From Streptomyces sp. NBC_00358 (lineage in GTDB: Bacteria > Actinomycetota > Actinomycetes > Streptomycetales > Streptomycetaceae), in NCBI RefSeq assembly GCF_036099295.1, contig NZ_CP107976.1:7440001-7504000 (forward strand): a stretch of DNA of 64,000 nt, in the 5' to 3' direction. The notes under the pieces are model-generated. The model worked only from the letters and a program-made list of their open reading frames with translations. It was not told the origin of the DNA and ran no database searches. Both the position numbers and the translations under genes were made by a program. Of this stretch, positions 25,421 to 34,071 are shown piece by piece. How positions within the stretch are numbered: the stretch's first letter is position 1; every line of letters begins with the position of its first letter.

Positions 25421-26245
25421 TCAGGAGCTGCGGCGGGGCTTGCCGCGCTTCGCGCCGCCCTTCGGGCCACCGGTACCGCTGCTCCGCGGGTTCCGGCCCG
25501 TGGCCTTGCCGCCGCCCTTGCCGCCCGTCCTGCCGGGCGCGGGCTTGCGTCGCGCGCCCCCGCCGGAGTCCGACTTCCGGGGCGTGGCCTTGGCCGCGCC
25601 CCGGTCCTTCTGCTGCTCCGCGGCCGGGGTCTGGGCGCGCCCGCGCGTGCTGTTGACCGTGCGGCCGCGCACGATGCCGATGAAGTCCTCCACCAGCCCG
25701 GTGGTCCGGTCCTCGGGCCAGGCCAGCGCGACGCGTGACTCGGGGGCGTCCGTGACCGTCCGGTACGTGAGGTCCTTGCGGTGGTGGAGTCGGGCGAGGG
25801 ACTGCGGAACCACCACGACCCCGATGCCCGCCGCGACGAGCTCGACGGCGTCCTCCGTGCCGGCCGGCCGCTCCAGCGCGGGCTTGCCCGGCAGGCGCTC
25901 CCAGTCCAGCGGGTCGTCGAGCGGATGCAGCACGATGTCGTCCTGGAGGTCCTCCGCGCAGACCTGCTCGACCGCCGCCACGATGTGATCCTTGGGGACC
26001 ACGACGACCGTCGTCTCGGTGTAGAGGGGGATCGCGCTGAGATCGTCCCGGTCGACCGGCAGCCGGACGAAGCCCGCGTCGGCGTCGCCGCGCCGCAGGA
26101 CGTCGTACACCTCGGCGGCGGACACCGGGACGAGGGTCAGGGGTACGTCGGGCAGTCGCTCGCTCCAGACCCGCACCCATTTCGAGGGCGTCACCCCCGG
26201 AACGTAGGCGAGCCTGAACGAGGGGGACGCTTCGGAGCCGGTCAC
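25421..26245 (-). CDS. LysR-type effector-binding domain protein without HTH
   Basis: A 274-residue protein. Residues about 8-190 match a LysR substrate-binding (periplasmic-binding-like) domain: FRLAYVPGVTPSKWVRVW, LRRGDADAGFVRLPVD, LYTETTVVVVPKDHIVAA, AVELVAAGIGVVVVPQSLA. The DNA-binding helix-turn-helix that should precede it is absent. Instead there is a C-terminal tail of about 75 residues very rich in Lys, Arg and Gly (for example ARRKPAPGRTGGKGGGKATG) that could bind nucleic acid. Of two adjacent GTG codons I chose 26245, since TAATCT lies exactly 6 nt before it (leaderless). It is divergent from the DUF5997 gene. Confidence 0.8.
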   Translation of the reverse strand: MTGSEASPSFRLAYVPGVTPSKWVRVWSERLPDVPLTLVPVSAAEVYDVLRRGDADAGFVRLPVDRDDLSAIPLYTETTVVVVPKDHIVAAVEQVCAEDLQDDIVLHPLDDPLDWERLPGKPALERPAGTEDAVELVAAGIGVVVVPQSLARLHHRKDLTYRTVTDAPESRVALAWPEDRTTGLVEDFIGIVRGRTVNSTRGRAQTPAAEQQKDRGAAKATPRKSDSGGGARRKPAPGRTGGKGGGKATGRNPRSSGTGGPKGGAKRGKPRRSS

Positions 26246-26326
26246 CACGTCAGATTACCCGGCGTGCCAGGGGTGCCGTACCGGCGATGGTCGGCGGGGG
26301 CCCGCGCGCTCGATACCCTTGACCCC

Positions 26327-26719
26327 ATGAGTTCGCACCAGACCGCCCAGACGATGAAGCCCGCCACAGCGGCGAAGAAGCTGGGTGTGTACCTCGAGGC
26401 CACACCCGCCGAGTTCCAGGAGGGTGCCGTCTCCCGTGCCGAGCTGAACGCGTTGCAGACCGAGCCGCCCGAGTGGCTCCAGGAGCTCCGCCGCAACGGG
26501 CCGCACCCGCGGCCGGTCGTCGCGGCCAAGCTCGGTGTCTCCATCGCCGGGCTCGCCCGCGGCGGCGTCAGCGAGGCGCTCACCACCGAGCAGATCGAGG
26601 CGCTGAAGACCGAGGAGCCCTCGTGGCTGCGTCGTGAGCGCGCCACTCAGGCCGAGGCCCGCAAGGAAGCGGTCCGCATCAAGGAGAAGAACGCGGAGCG
26701 GGACGCCAAGCGTTCCTGA
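26327..26719 (+). CDS. DUF5997 family protein
   Basis: A 130-residue soluble protein (MKPATAAKKLGVYLEATPAEFQEG ... VVAAKLGVSIAGLARGGVSEALT) of a conserved actinomycete family with unknown function. The C-terminus is a charged helix (REAVRIKEKNAERDAKRS). The two KLGV segments suggest a small duplicated HTH-like fold. TACCCT at 26314-26319 lies 7 nt before the ATG, indicating a leaderless mRNA. Divergent from the LysR-domain gene with a 78-bp gap between. Confidence 0.75.
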   Translation: MSSHQTAQTMKPATAAKKLGVYLEATPAEFQEGAVSRAELNALQTEPPEWLQELRRNGPHPRPVVAAKLGVSIAGLARGGVSEALTTEQIEALKTEEPSWLRRERATQAEARKEAVRIKEKNAERDAKRS

Positions 26720-26795
26720 CCCGGGCGCCCGCCGGGGATCCCAGCCGTCGGTCCCCGGGGTGCCGCCGCGCCCGTCGGAGCCGGTAGGGCCGGGC

Positions 26796-26824
26796 GGCTA
26801 GGCCCGCGGTCCACGGGCCTAGCC
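26796..26824. terminator. Hairpin overlapping the stop of the SecD-head lipoprotein gene
   Basis: GGCTAGGCCCG / CGGGCCTAGCC, 11-bp perfect stem with a 7-nt loop, between convergent genes. The right arm contains the TAG stop of the leftward gene (26821-26819), so the stop codon is built into the terminator. Confidence 0.7.
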
Positions 26825-27865
26825 GTGCGGGAGCCGGGTCACGCCGGTGAGGGTCAAGGCGGCCGGGAGCGCCCCCGAGCCGAGGGTGGCGGCGAGCTGT
26901 TCGGCCGAGTCCCGGGTGAAGCTTCCGGAGATGTCGGCGGTGCCGCCGTCGAGTCGTCGGCCGACGGACGGGGCGGAGATCACGGTGCCGTCCAGGACGA
27001 TGGCCAACTCGTTTCGCGGCACGGTGTTCACGTACAGGCTTCCCGTCAGGGCGGAGAACTGCCGGGTGCCGACGGAGTCGAAGTCAAGCCGCACGATCCA
27101 GTTCCCGGTCTGCGGGTCGCGCACCGCCTTGGCCGACGAGACATGCGAGCCGTCGACGGCCGTCGGACCCAGCGCGTACTTGGCGCGCGGGGAGGCCGCG
27201 TCGCCGTCGGACGCGCACGCGACGACGGAGTCCTGGGCCGGGGCGTCCCTTTCCGAGGCGGGCCTGTTCCGCTGTGAGCAGTCCAGCGCCGCGAAACGCC
27301 GCTGGAGCGCTGCGTCCTGCGCGCTCCCTTCGGCCGGGGCCGACGCGGTGCCGGCACTGGCGCTCGCCGACCCGGCGGCACGCGGGCGCAGGCCCTCGGT
27401 GACGGCGCGCCCCTGAGCGGGGTCGGCGCTGGGGGTCGGCTGCGGCGGCTGCGTCGCGCCGGGCGTCTCCTCGGCCAGCACGGGGCGGAAACCGAGCCGG
27501 CCGGGCACGCCCAGTTCCATCAGGCGCTTCTCGTCGGCGCTGGGACCGGTGACGGTGACGGTGCCTTCCTGAGCCTCGATCCGTACGTCCGTGAGTCCCA
27601 GCGCCTTGGCGCGCGCCCGCATCCGGTCCGTGGTCCGGCGTACGTCCGAGGCCCCCGTCGACGAGGTCCCGGCGAAGGTCAACGCGGACAGCCGGGAGTC
27701 CGCCGCGCCGGAGGGCGCGGCGGTGCCGCTGCCGCGGACGCCCCCGGCGTCGCCCGTCGAGCGGTCCACGGAGCCGGGGCCGGATTCCGCTCCGGAGCAG
27801 CCCGCGAGCGTCACCGCGGCGACGCAGAGGAGGAGAGCCGTGTGCGAGGCCTGGGGGAGACGCAT
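26819..27865 (-). CDS. Lipoprotein with SecD P1-head-like domain
   Basis: A 348-residue exported lipoprotein: signal peptide with lipobox LAGC (Cys23), a Ser/Gly/Ala-rich linker, and regions matching the periplasmic P1 part of SecD: an early segment (RMRARAKALGLTDVRIEAQEGTVTVTGP, as in SecD quasi-repeat) and the head near the C-terminus (LDFDSVGTRQFSALTGSLYVN, LAIVLDGTVISAPSVGRRLDGG, ADISGSFTRDSAEQLAATLGSGALPAALTL). There are no membrane segments beyond the lipid anchor, so it cannot be a full SecD. It may aid folding or release of exported proteins; that is inference. No secF or yajC lies nearby. Confidence 0.82.
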   Translation of the reverse strand: MRLPQASHTALLLCVAAVTLAGCSGAESGPGSVDRSTGDAGGVRGSGTAAPSGAADSRLSALTFAGTSSTGASDVRRTTDRMRARAKALGLTDVRIEAQEGTVTVTGPSADEKRLMELGVPGRLGFRPVLAEETPGATQPPQPTPSADPAQGRAVTEGLRPRAAGSASASAGTASAPAEGSAQDAALQRRFAALDCSQRNRPASERDAPAQDSVVACASDGDAASPRAKYALGPTAVDGSHVSSAKAVRDPQTGNWIVRLDFDSVGTRQFSALTGSLYVNTVPRNELAIVLDGTVISAPSVGRRLDGGTADISGSFTRDSAEQLAATLGSGALPAALTLTGVTRLPHG

Positions 27866-27963
27866 ACGGGGATGCTTCCAAGCAGGTGACGCCCGACGAG
27901 GCGGATGCCAGGCTTTGATCGGAATTCATCCGGCGGGCTTGCTCTTTTGCTTCAGGTCCGATC

Positions 27964-28287
27964 ATGCGGCGCGGTGTGCGCGACACAGACTGGTCGCAGG
28001 TCGTCGCCCTCTACGACCAGCTCGTCCGCATCGACCCCTCGCCGTTCGTCGCCCCCGACCGAGCCGTCGCGATCGCCGAGCTCGACGGCCCGGAGGTGGC
28101 GCCGGCGGCCGTCGACCGACTCGTGACGAGCCGGCCGGCTGTCACGCCTACCACGCGACCCGCGCCGACCTGCCGCGTCGGCCGGGCCGCGGTCAGGAGT
28201 CGCGCGGCCTACGACAGGGCCATCGAGCCGGCGGGCAACACCGCCGAGACCGCCGAGCTGACGCGCCGCCGCGACCGGCTGCGGTAG
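27964..28287 (+). pseudogene. Relic of ECF sigma factor C-terminal region (DUF6596 type)
   Basis: The first frame reads DTDWSQVVALYDQLVRIDPSPFV ... DRAVAIAELDGP, typical of the C-terminal extension of ECF sigma factors of the DUF6596 group. Around 28,120 the match moves to another frame (AGCHAYHATRADLPRR ... GRGQESR) and near 28,205 back to the first (AAYDRAIEPAGNTAETAELTRRRDRLR). The N-terminal sigma2 and sigma4 regions are absent. Two frameshifts plus 5' loss make a decayed fragment. The remaining part of the 550-bp gap (27866-27963 and 28288-28414) shows nothing else. Confidence 0.75.
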
Positions 28288-28414
28288 CGCCCTTCCGTCC
28301 CGAACCGGCGACCGGTCGCCGGGGACACCCCACCGCCGACCGGATGCGGGAGCCGCCCCCCTGCCCCGGACACGGGGTGGCGGCTGCGCCGGTCGCTTGG
28401 GCGGGGCCAGGCTG

Positions 28415-28795
28415 TCAGAGTGGGTCGAGGCGGGGCTTGAGCAGGCAGAACTCGTTGCCCTCCGGATCGGCGAGCACGTGCCAGGAGGCATCCGCGGGCT
28501 GACCGATGTCGACGCGTTCGGCACCGGCGGCCAGGAGGCGCTCCAGCTCGGCGTCCTGGTCGCGGTCGGTGGGGTTGACGTCGATGTGCAGCCGGGCGTG
28601 CCCGTTGTCCGGCGCGTCGTCGTGGATGAGGAAGAGCGTCGGCTGCGCGCCGCCGAACCCTTCGCGCGGACCTATCTCGACGTAGACCTTGTCCTCGCGG
28701 TCGAGCACGGTGAAGTCCAGGACCTCGCACCAGAACCGTGCCAGCGCCTCGGGGTCGTGACACTTGAGCACGATCTCACTGATACGGCATGCCAT
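28415..28795 (-). CDS. VOC-family (glyoxalase-like) protein
   Basis: A 126-residue vicinal-oxygen-chelate protein: ISEIVLKCHDPEALARFWCEVLDF opens the first beta-alpha-beta-beta-beta unit, and HVLADPEGNEFCLLKP closes the second. Typical of the glyoxalase_6 group with possible roles as dioxygenase, antibiotic-binding or isomerase; substrate not evident. Full family length. A possible promoter lies upstream on this strand within the argC intergenic region (TACGGT about 80 bp before the start). Confidence 0.85.
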   Translation of the reverse strand: MACRISEIVLKCHDPEALARFWCEVLDFTVLDREDKVYVEIGPREGFGGAQPTLFLIHDDAPDNGHARLHIDVNPTDRDQDAELERLLAAGAERVDIGQPADASWHVLADPEGNEFCLLKPRLDPL

Positions 28796-29087
28796 TGACG
28801 CGACCTACTCTCGGCGGGGGGAACTGCCAGGGTGGCCGCACGCGGATGTCATGGGCCCCCTGCAGTGAGAACAGGATCGCGACCGTACCGGGCGAGGCCT
28901 GCCGGGTCGAACGGATTTCAGCCAGTTGTCAGGCCAAGTCGCGGGCCGAGGCCCGCGGATCGCGCGGCACGGCGACGGGCCGGCCGCCACGCGGGCCGAC
29001 TCCGCCGACCGGACCGGCCGACCCGACCGCGAAGGGGCCCGATCGGCTTCCCGGTCACGACCGCCCCGCCGCCGCCCCGAGAGGCGA
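28796..29087. other. Gap between VOC gene and argC promoter
   Basis: About 290 bp without a gene I can support. It holds a short hairpin GCGGGCC-GA-GGCCCGC near 28,940 and GC-rich filler; the divergent VOC promoter probably lies in its left part. Confidence 0.4.
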
Positions 29088-29116
29088 TTGCATAAACGTG
29101 CAGCGAAACGTATAGT
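29088..29116 (+). promoter_or_regulatory. argC promoter with ARG box
   Basis: TTGCAT (29088-29093), 17-bp spacer, TATAGT (29111-29116). The -35 and spacer form an ARG-box-like dyad TGCATAAACGTGCA (29089-29102), so ArgR with arginine would block RNA polymerase. The start site should be near 29,123 and the ribosome site is AGAGGAGG before the ATG at 29141. Confidence 0.8.
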
Positions 29117-29140
29117 CATGCCATCCAAGAGGAGGGTTCC

Positions 29141-30169
29141 ATGGCGATGCGTGCGGCGGTGGCGGGAGCGAGTGGGTACGCGGGCGGGGAACTGCTGCGG
29201 CTGCTCCTGGCGCACCCCGGGATCGAGATCGGCGCCCTGACCGGCAACTCCAACGCGGGCCAGCGGCTCGGGGCGCTCCAGCCCCATCTGCTGCCCCTCG
29301 CGGACCGCGTCCTCGCGGAGACCACCCCCGAGGTGCTGCGCGGTCACGACGTGGTGTTCCTCGCGCTGCCCCACGGGCAGTCCGCCGCGGTCGCCGAGCG
29401 GCTCGGCCCCGAGGTCCTCGTCGTCGACATGGGCGCCGACTTCCGGCTGAAGGACCCGGCCGACTGGGAGCGCTTCTACGCCTCCGCGCACGCCGGGACC
29501 TGGCCGTACGGCCTCCCCGAACTGCCGGGCGCGCGCGCCGCGCTGGAGGGGTCCAAGCGCATCGCGGTGCCCGGCTGCTACCCGACGGCCGCTTCCCTGG
29601 CCCTCTTCCCGGCGTACGCCGCCGGGCTGGCGGAGCCCGAGGCGGTGATCGTCGCGGCCTCCGGCACCTCCGGGGCCGGCAAGGCGCCCAAGGCGCACCT
29701 GCTCGGCAGCGAGGTCATGGGCTCGATGACCCCGTACGGCGTCGGCGGCGTGCACCGGCACACCCCCGAGATGATCCAGAACCTCAGCACGGCCGCCGGG
29801 GAGCCCGTCACCGTCTCCTTCACCCCGACCCTCGCGCCGATGCCCCGCGGCATCCTCGCCACCTGCAGCGCCAAGGCCAGGCCGGCGGTCACCGCCGAGT
29901 CCGTACGGGCCGCCTACGAGAAGGCCTTCGCCGACGAGCCCTTCGTCCATCTCCTTCCCGAGGGTCAGTGGCCCGCCACGGCGTCCGTCTACGGTTCCAA
30001 CGCCGTTCAGGTCCAGGTCGCGTACGACGCCGCCGCGCACCGCATCATCGCGATCAGCGCCATCGACAACCTGACCAAGGGCACCGCGGGCGGTGCCGTC
30101 CAGAGCATGAACCTCGCCCTCGGCCTCCCCGAGGAGCTGGGGCTTTCCACGATCGGAGTCGCACCGTGA
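29141..30169 (+). CDS. argC: N-acetyl-gamma-glutamyl-phosphate reductase
   Basis: Third step of arginine synthesis: NADPH-dependent reduction of N-acetylglutamyl phosphate to the semialdehyde. The N-terminal Rossmann fold (VAGASGYAGGELLRLLLAHP) and the active-site Cys146 in VPGCYPTAA are present; 342 residues is full length. AGAGGAGGG precedes the ATG. It leads the operon argC-argJ-argB-argD-argR, all joined by 4-bp overlaps, behind a promoter with an ARG box. Confidence 0.97.
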   Translation: MAMRAAVAGASGYAGGELLRLLLAHPGIEIGALTGNSNAGQRLGALQPHLLPLADRVLAETTPEVLRGHDVVFLALPHGQSAAVAERLGPEVLVVDMGADFRLKDPADWERFYASAHAGTWPYGLPELPGARAALEGSKRIAVPGCYPTAASLALFPAYAAGLAEPEAVIVAASGTSGAGKAPKAHLLGSEVMGSMTPYGVGGVHRHTPEMIQNLSTAAGEPVTVSFTPTLAPMPRGILATCSAKARPAVTAESVRAAYEKAFADEPFVHLLPEGQWPATASVYGSNAVQVQVAYDAAAHRIIAISAIDNLTKGTAGGAVQSMNLALGLPEELGLSTIGVAP

Positions 30170-31320
30170 GCGTCACGGCAGCACAGGGATTCACCGCGGC
30201 CGGGATCGCCGCCGGAATCAAGGCGAACGGCAACCCGGACCTGGCCCTCGTGGTCAACAACGGGCCCCGCCGCGCAGCCGCGGGCGTCTTCACCTCCAAC
30301 CGCGTGAAGGCCGCGCCGGTCCTGTGGTCCGAGCAGGTCCTCAGGAGCGGCGAGCTGACCGCCGTCGTCCTCAACTCCGGTGGCGCCAACGCCTGTACGG
30401 GCCCCAAGGGCTTCCAGGACACCCACGCCACCGCCGAGAAGGTCGCCGAGGCGCTCGGTGACACGGGTGCGGGCAGCGTCGCCGTGTGTTCGACGGGCCT
30501 CATCGGCGTGCTGCTGCCGATGGACAAGCTGCTCCCCGGCATCGACCTGGCCGTCGCCGAACTCGGCCCGCACGGCGGCGAGAAGGCCGCCATCGCCATC
30601 AAGACCACCGACACCGTGCACAAGACCTCCGTCGTGACGCGCGACGGCTGGACCGTCGGCGGCATGGCCAAGGGCGCCGGCATGCTGGCCCCGGGACTCG
30701 CCACCATGCTCGTCGTGCTCACCACCGACGCGGACGTGGACGGCGCGGTCCTCGACCGGGCGTTGCGCGAGGCCACCCGCACCACCTTCGACCGCGTCGA
30801 CTCCGACGGCTGCATGTCGACCAACGACACCGTGCTGCTGCTCGCCTCCGGGGCCAGTGAAGTCACCCCGGAACAGGGCGAGTTCGCCGAAGCCGTCCGT
30901 GCGGTCTGCGACGACCTCGGCCAGCAGTTGATCCGTGACGCCGAGGGCGCCAGCAAGGACATCAAGGTCGAGGTGATCAACGCCGCGACCGAGGACGACG
31001 CCGTCGAGGTGGGCCGCTCCATCGCCCGCAACAACCTCCTCAAGTGCGCGATCCACGGCGAGGACCCCAACTGGGGGCGGGTGTTGTCCGCGATCGGCAC
31101 CACCGCGGCCGCCTTCGAGCCGGACCGGCTCAACGTGGCCATCAACGGCGTCTGGGTCTGCAAGAACGGTGGGGTCGGCGAGGACCGCGAACTCGTCGAC
31201 ATGCGCTACCGCGAGGTCCACATCGTCGCCGACCTCGCCGCGGGCGACGCGACCGCCACGATCTGGACCAACGACCTCACCGCCGACTACGTCCACGAGA
31301 ACAGCGCGTACTCCTCATGA
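30166..31320 (+). CDS. argJ: Bifunctional ornithine acetyltransferase / N-acetylglutamate synthase
   Basis: Transfers acetyl from N-acetylornithine to glutamate (recycling route) and in the bifunctional form also makes N-acetylglutamate from acetyl-CoA. The precursor self-cleaves before the nucleophile Thr180 in GLATMLVVLTTDA, preceded by the conserved MAKGAGMLAP. 384 residues, complete. The GTG start overlaps the argC stop (GTGA). Because argJ is present and no argE was seen, the cyclic pathway operates. Confidence 0.96.
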   Translation: MSVTAAQGFTAAGIAAGIKANGNPDLALVVNNGPRRAAAGVFTSNRVKAAPVLWSEQVLRSGELTAVVLNSGGANACTGPKGFQDTHATAEKVAEALGDTGAGSVAVCSTGLIGVLLPMDKLLPGIDLAVAELGPHGGEKAAIAIKTTDTVHKTSVVTRDGWTVGGMAKGAGMLAPGLATMLVVLTTDADVDGAVLDRALREATRTTFDRVDSDGCMSTNDTVLLLASGASEVTPEQGEFAEAVRAVCDDLGQQLIRDAEGASKDIKVEVINAATEDDAVEVGRSIARNNLLKCAIHGEDPNWGRVLSAIGTTAAAFEPDRLNVAINGVWVCKNGGVGEDRELVDMRYREVHIVADLAAGDATATIWTNDLTADYVHENSAYSS

Positions 31321-32231
31321 GCAATGTGACCCGCAAGCACACCGCTCTGCCCAAGGCGCAGATCCTCATCGAGGCGCTGCCCTGGCTGACCCGGCACCGG
31401 GGCAAGACCGTCGTCGTCAAGTTCGGCGGCAACGCCATGATCGACAGCGAGTTGAAGGCCGCCTTCGCCCAGGACATCGTGTTCCTGCACCATGCGGGCC
31501 TCAAGCCCGTCGTGGTGCACGGCGGCGGTCCGCAGATCAGCGCCGCCCTCGACCGGCACGGCATCGTCAGCGAGTTCAAGGCGGGGCTGCGCGTCACCAC
31601 CGAGGACGCGATGGACGTCGTCCGCATGGTGCTGGCCGGACAGGTCCAGCGTGAACTGGTCGGACTCCTCAACGAACACGGGCCGCTCGCCGTGGGCCTC
31701 ACCGGCGAGGACGCGCACACCATCACCGCCACCAAGCACCAGCCCACGATCGACGGCCAGTTGGTCGACATCGGGCGGGTGGGCGAGATCACCGCGATCG
31801 ACACGGGCGCGATCGAGGCACTGCTCGCCGACGGCCGTATCCCGGTCGTCTCCTCGATCGCCCGGAGCCAGGACGACGGACATGTCTACAACGTCAATGC
31901 TGATACGGCGGCTGCGGCACTCGCTGCCGCACTGGGTGCCGAAACCCTCATGGTCCTCACGGACGTCGAGGGCCTCTACGAGGACTGGCCGAACAGTGAC
32001 GAGGTGATCAGCCGCCTCACCGCCACCCAGCTGGAGAAACTCCTTCCCGAGCTGGCCAGCGGCATGGTGCCGAAGATGGAGGGGTGTCTGCACGCCGTAC
32101 GCAACGGCGTCACGACCGCCCGTGTCATCGACGGCCGGGTCCAGCACTCGATCCTGCTGGAGATCTTCACCGACGAAGGCATCGGCACGATGGTCGTGCC
32201 GGACGACGAGGAAGCGGGGGACGTCGCATGA
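31317..32231 (+). CDS. argB: Acetylglutamate kinase
   Basis: ATP-dependent phosphorylation of N-acetylglutamate, the step usually feedback-inhibited by arginine. Amino-acid-kinase fold: VVVKFGGNAM near residue 35, VVVHGGGPQIS, and NVNADTAAAALAAAL. 304 residues, full length, with the N-terminal helix (ALPKAQILIEALPWLTRH) found in arginine-sensitive hexameric enzymes. ATGA overlap with argJ. Confidence 0.96.
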   Translation: MSNVTRKHTALPKAQILIEALPWLTRHRGKTVVVKFGGNAMIDSELKAAFAQDIVFLHHAGLKPVVVHGGGPQISAALDRHGIVSEFKAGLRVTTEDAMDVVRMVLAGQVQRELVGLLNEHGPLAVGLTGEDAHTITATKHQPTIDGQLVDIGRVGEITAIDTGAIEALLADGRIPVVSSIARSQDDGHVYNVNADTAAAALAAALGAETLMVLTDVEGLYEDWPNSDEVISRLTATQLEKLLPELASGMVPKMEGCLHAVRNGVTTARVIDGRVQHSILLEIFTDEGIGTMVVPDDEEAGDVA

Positions 32232-33436
32232 CCGGCAGCGTGACGAACGCGGAGCTCACCCAGCGTTGGCAGGGCTCGCTCATGGACAACTACGGCACCC
32301 CGCGACTGCCGCTCGTCCGTGGCGCCGGGACGAAGCTGTGGGACGCCGACGGCAACCAGTACCTCGACTTCGTCGGCGGCATCGCGGTCAACGCGCTCGG
32401 CCACGGCCACCCCGCGATCGTCGAGGCGGTCAGCCGGCAGATCGCGGAACTGGGCCATGTCTCCAACCTCTTCGTCGCCGAACCGCCCGTCGAGCTCGCC
32501 GAACGGCTGCTCCGGCTCTTCGGCCGCGAGGGCCGGGTGTACTTCTGCAACTCGGGGGCCGAGGCCAACGAGGGCGCCTTCAAGATCGGCAGGCTGACCG
32601 GCCGGACCCATATGGTCGCCACCACCGGCGGCTTCCACGGCCGGACCATGGGCGCCCTCGCGCTCACCGGCCAGCCCGCCAAGCAGGAGCCCTTCCTGCC
32701 GCTGCCCGGTGACGTCACCCATGTCCCGTACGGCGACGCGCAGGCCCTCGCCCAGGCGGTCACCCAGGACACCGCGCTGGTGATCATCGAGCCGATCCAG
32801 GGCGAGAACGGCGTCGTCGTGCCGCCCCCCGGCTACCTCAAGGCGGCCCGCGCGATCACCGCGGCCACCGGTGCCCTGCTCGTCCTGGACGAGGTGCAGA
32901 CCGGCATCGGCCGCACCGGCAACTGGTTCGAGTACCAGGCCCACGAGGGTGTCCTGCCCGACGTCGTCACGCTCGCCAAGGGCCTCGGCGGCGGACTGCC
33001 GCTCGGCGCCACCGTCGCCTTCGGCCGCGCCGCCGGGCTGCTCAGGCCCGGCCACCACGGCACGACCTTCGGCGGCAACCCGGTCGTCTGCGCCGCCGGA
33101 CTCGCCGTGCTCGACACGATCGAGTCCGAGGGGCTCCTGGAGAACGTGAAGCGCGCGGGCGAGAGACTGCGGGACGGAATCGAGGGCGCCGGCGACGGTT
33201 CCGGCCATCCGCTGATCGACCATGTCCGGGGTGCGGGACTGCTCCTGGGTATCGTGCTCACCGAGCCGCTCGCGCCCCAGGTGCAGCAGGCGGCTCAGGA
33301 CGCCGGTTTCCTGGTGAACGCGCCCGCCCCCGATGTCGTACGGCTGATGCCGCCGCTGAACCTCGGCGAAGACGAAGTGGACGCGTTCCTCCGGGCCCTT
33401 CCCGGCATCCTCGACGCAGCCAACGGGGACGGATGA
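32228..33436 (+). CDS. argD: Acetylornithine aminotransferase
   Basis: PLP-dependent transamination of N-acetylglutamate semialdehyde with glutamate to N-acetylornithine. Class III aminotransferase with CNSGAEANEGAFKIGR, LDEVQTGIGRTGNWF, and the PLP lysine Lys251 in VTLAKGLGGGLPLGA. 402 residues, complete. ATGA overlap with argB upstream and with argR downstream. Confidence 0.96.
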   Translation: MTGSVTNAELTQRWQGSLMDNYGTPRLPLVRGAGTKLWDADGNQYLDFVGGIAVNALGHGHPAIVEAVSRQIAELGHVSNLFVAEPPVELAERLLRLFGREGRVYFCNSGAEANEGAFKIGRLTGRTHMVATTGGFHGRTMGALALTGQPAKQEPFLPLPGDVTHVPYGDAQALAQAVTQDTALVIIEPIQGENGVVVPPPGYLKAARAITAATGALLVLDEVQTGIGRTGNWFEYQAHEGVLPDVVTLAKGLGGGLPLGATVAFGRAAGLLRPGHHGTTFGGNPVVCAAGLAVLDTIESEGLLENVKRAGERLRDGIEGAGDGSGHPLIDHVRGAGLLLGIVLTEPLAPQVQQAAQDAGFLVNAPAPDVVRLMPPLNLGEDEVDAFLRALPGILDAANGDG

Positions 33437-33996
33437 TCCCGGGAAATGGGACGACGACGATGAGTCAGGCGCAGGACCACGAGCACGCAGGGCCTGCCGT
33501 GCCGCAGACCCGCACCGCACGCCACCGCCGGATCGTGGACATCCTCAACCGGCAACCGGTGCGCTCGCAGAGCCAGTTGGCGAAGCTCCTCGCCGACGAC
33601 GGGCTGAACGTCACTCAGGCGACGCTCTCCCGGGACCTCGACGAGCTGAACGCGGTCAAGATCCGCAACAACGACGGCGACCTCATCTACGCGGTGCCGA
33701 GCGAGGGAGGGTTCCGCACTCCGCGCGCGCCGCTGGGGGAGTCGGCGAAGGAGGAGCGGATGCGCAGGCTCTCCTCGGAGCTGCTGATCTCCGCGGAGGC
33801 CTCGGCGAATCTCGTGGTCCTGCGCACCCCGCCGGGGGCGGCGCAGTTCCTCGCCTCGGCGATCGACCAGGCGGAGCTGCACGACATCCTCGGCACGATC
33901 GCCGGGGACGACACCCTGCTGCTGATCAGCCGTGGTCCGACGGGTGGGCAGGCGCTGGCCGATCATCTGCTGCGGCTGGCCCAGAACGATCACTGA
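33433..33996 (+). CDS. argR: Arginine repressor
   Basis: Arginine-dependent hexameric repressor of arginine synthesis. N-terminal winged helix (TARHRRIVDILNRQPVRSQSQLAKLLADDGLNVTQATLSRDLDELNAVK) and C-terminal oligomerisation / arginine-binding domain with GTIAGDDTLL. 187 residues if the ATG overlapping the argD stop is used; an ATG at 33460 (MSQAQDH) would drop nine residues. Being in the operon it represses, it is autoregulated. Probable targets in this window are the argC and argG promoters. Confidence 0.96.
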   Translation: MIPGNGTTTMSQAQDHEHAGPAVPQTRTARHRRIVDILNRQPVRSQSQLAKLLADDGLNVTQATLSRDLDELNAVKIRNNDGDLIYAVPSEGGFRTPRAPLGESAKEERMRRLSSELLISAEASANLVVLRTPPGAAQFLASAIDQAELHDILGTIAGDDTLLLISRGPTGGQALADHLLRLAQNDH

Positions 33997-34056
33997 CCGG
34001 AACCACGACCGGTACGACGGCCGGAACCACGACCGGTACGACGACCAGTACGACGG
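33997..34056. repeat. 24-bp tandem repeat after argR
   Basis: Two adjacent copies of a 24-bp unit starting CCGGAACCACGACCGGTACG (33997-34020 and 34021-34044, differing only in the last base), plus a partial third (CCAGTACGACGG, 34045-34056). They start directly after the argR stop codon and end just before the terminator. Confidence 0.85.
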
Positions 34057-34071
34057 CACGTGCCGCGCCCG

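Noticed and set aside
33997..34056. Attachment site or integrated element border
   Set aside because: The 24-bp units are tandem copies beside argR with no integrase, tRNA or second distant copy in the window.
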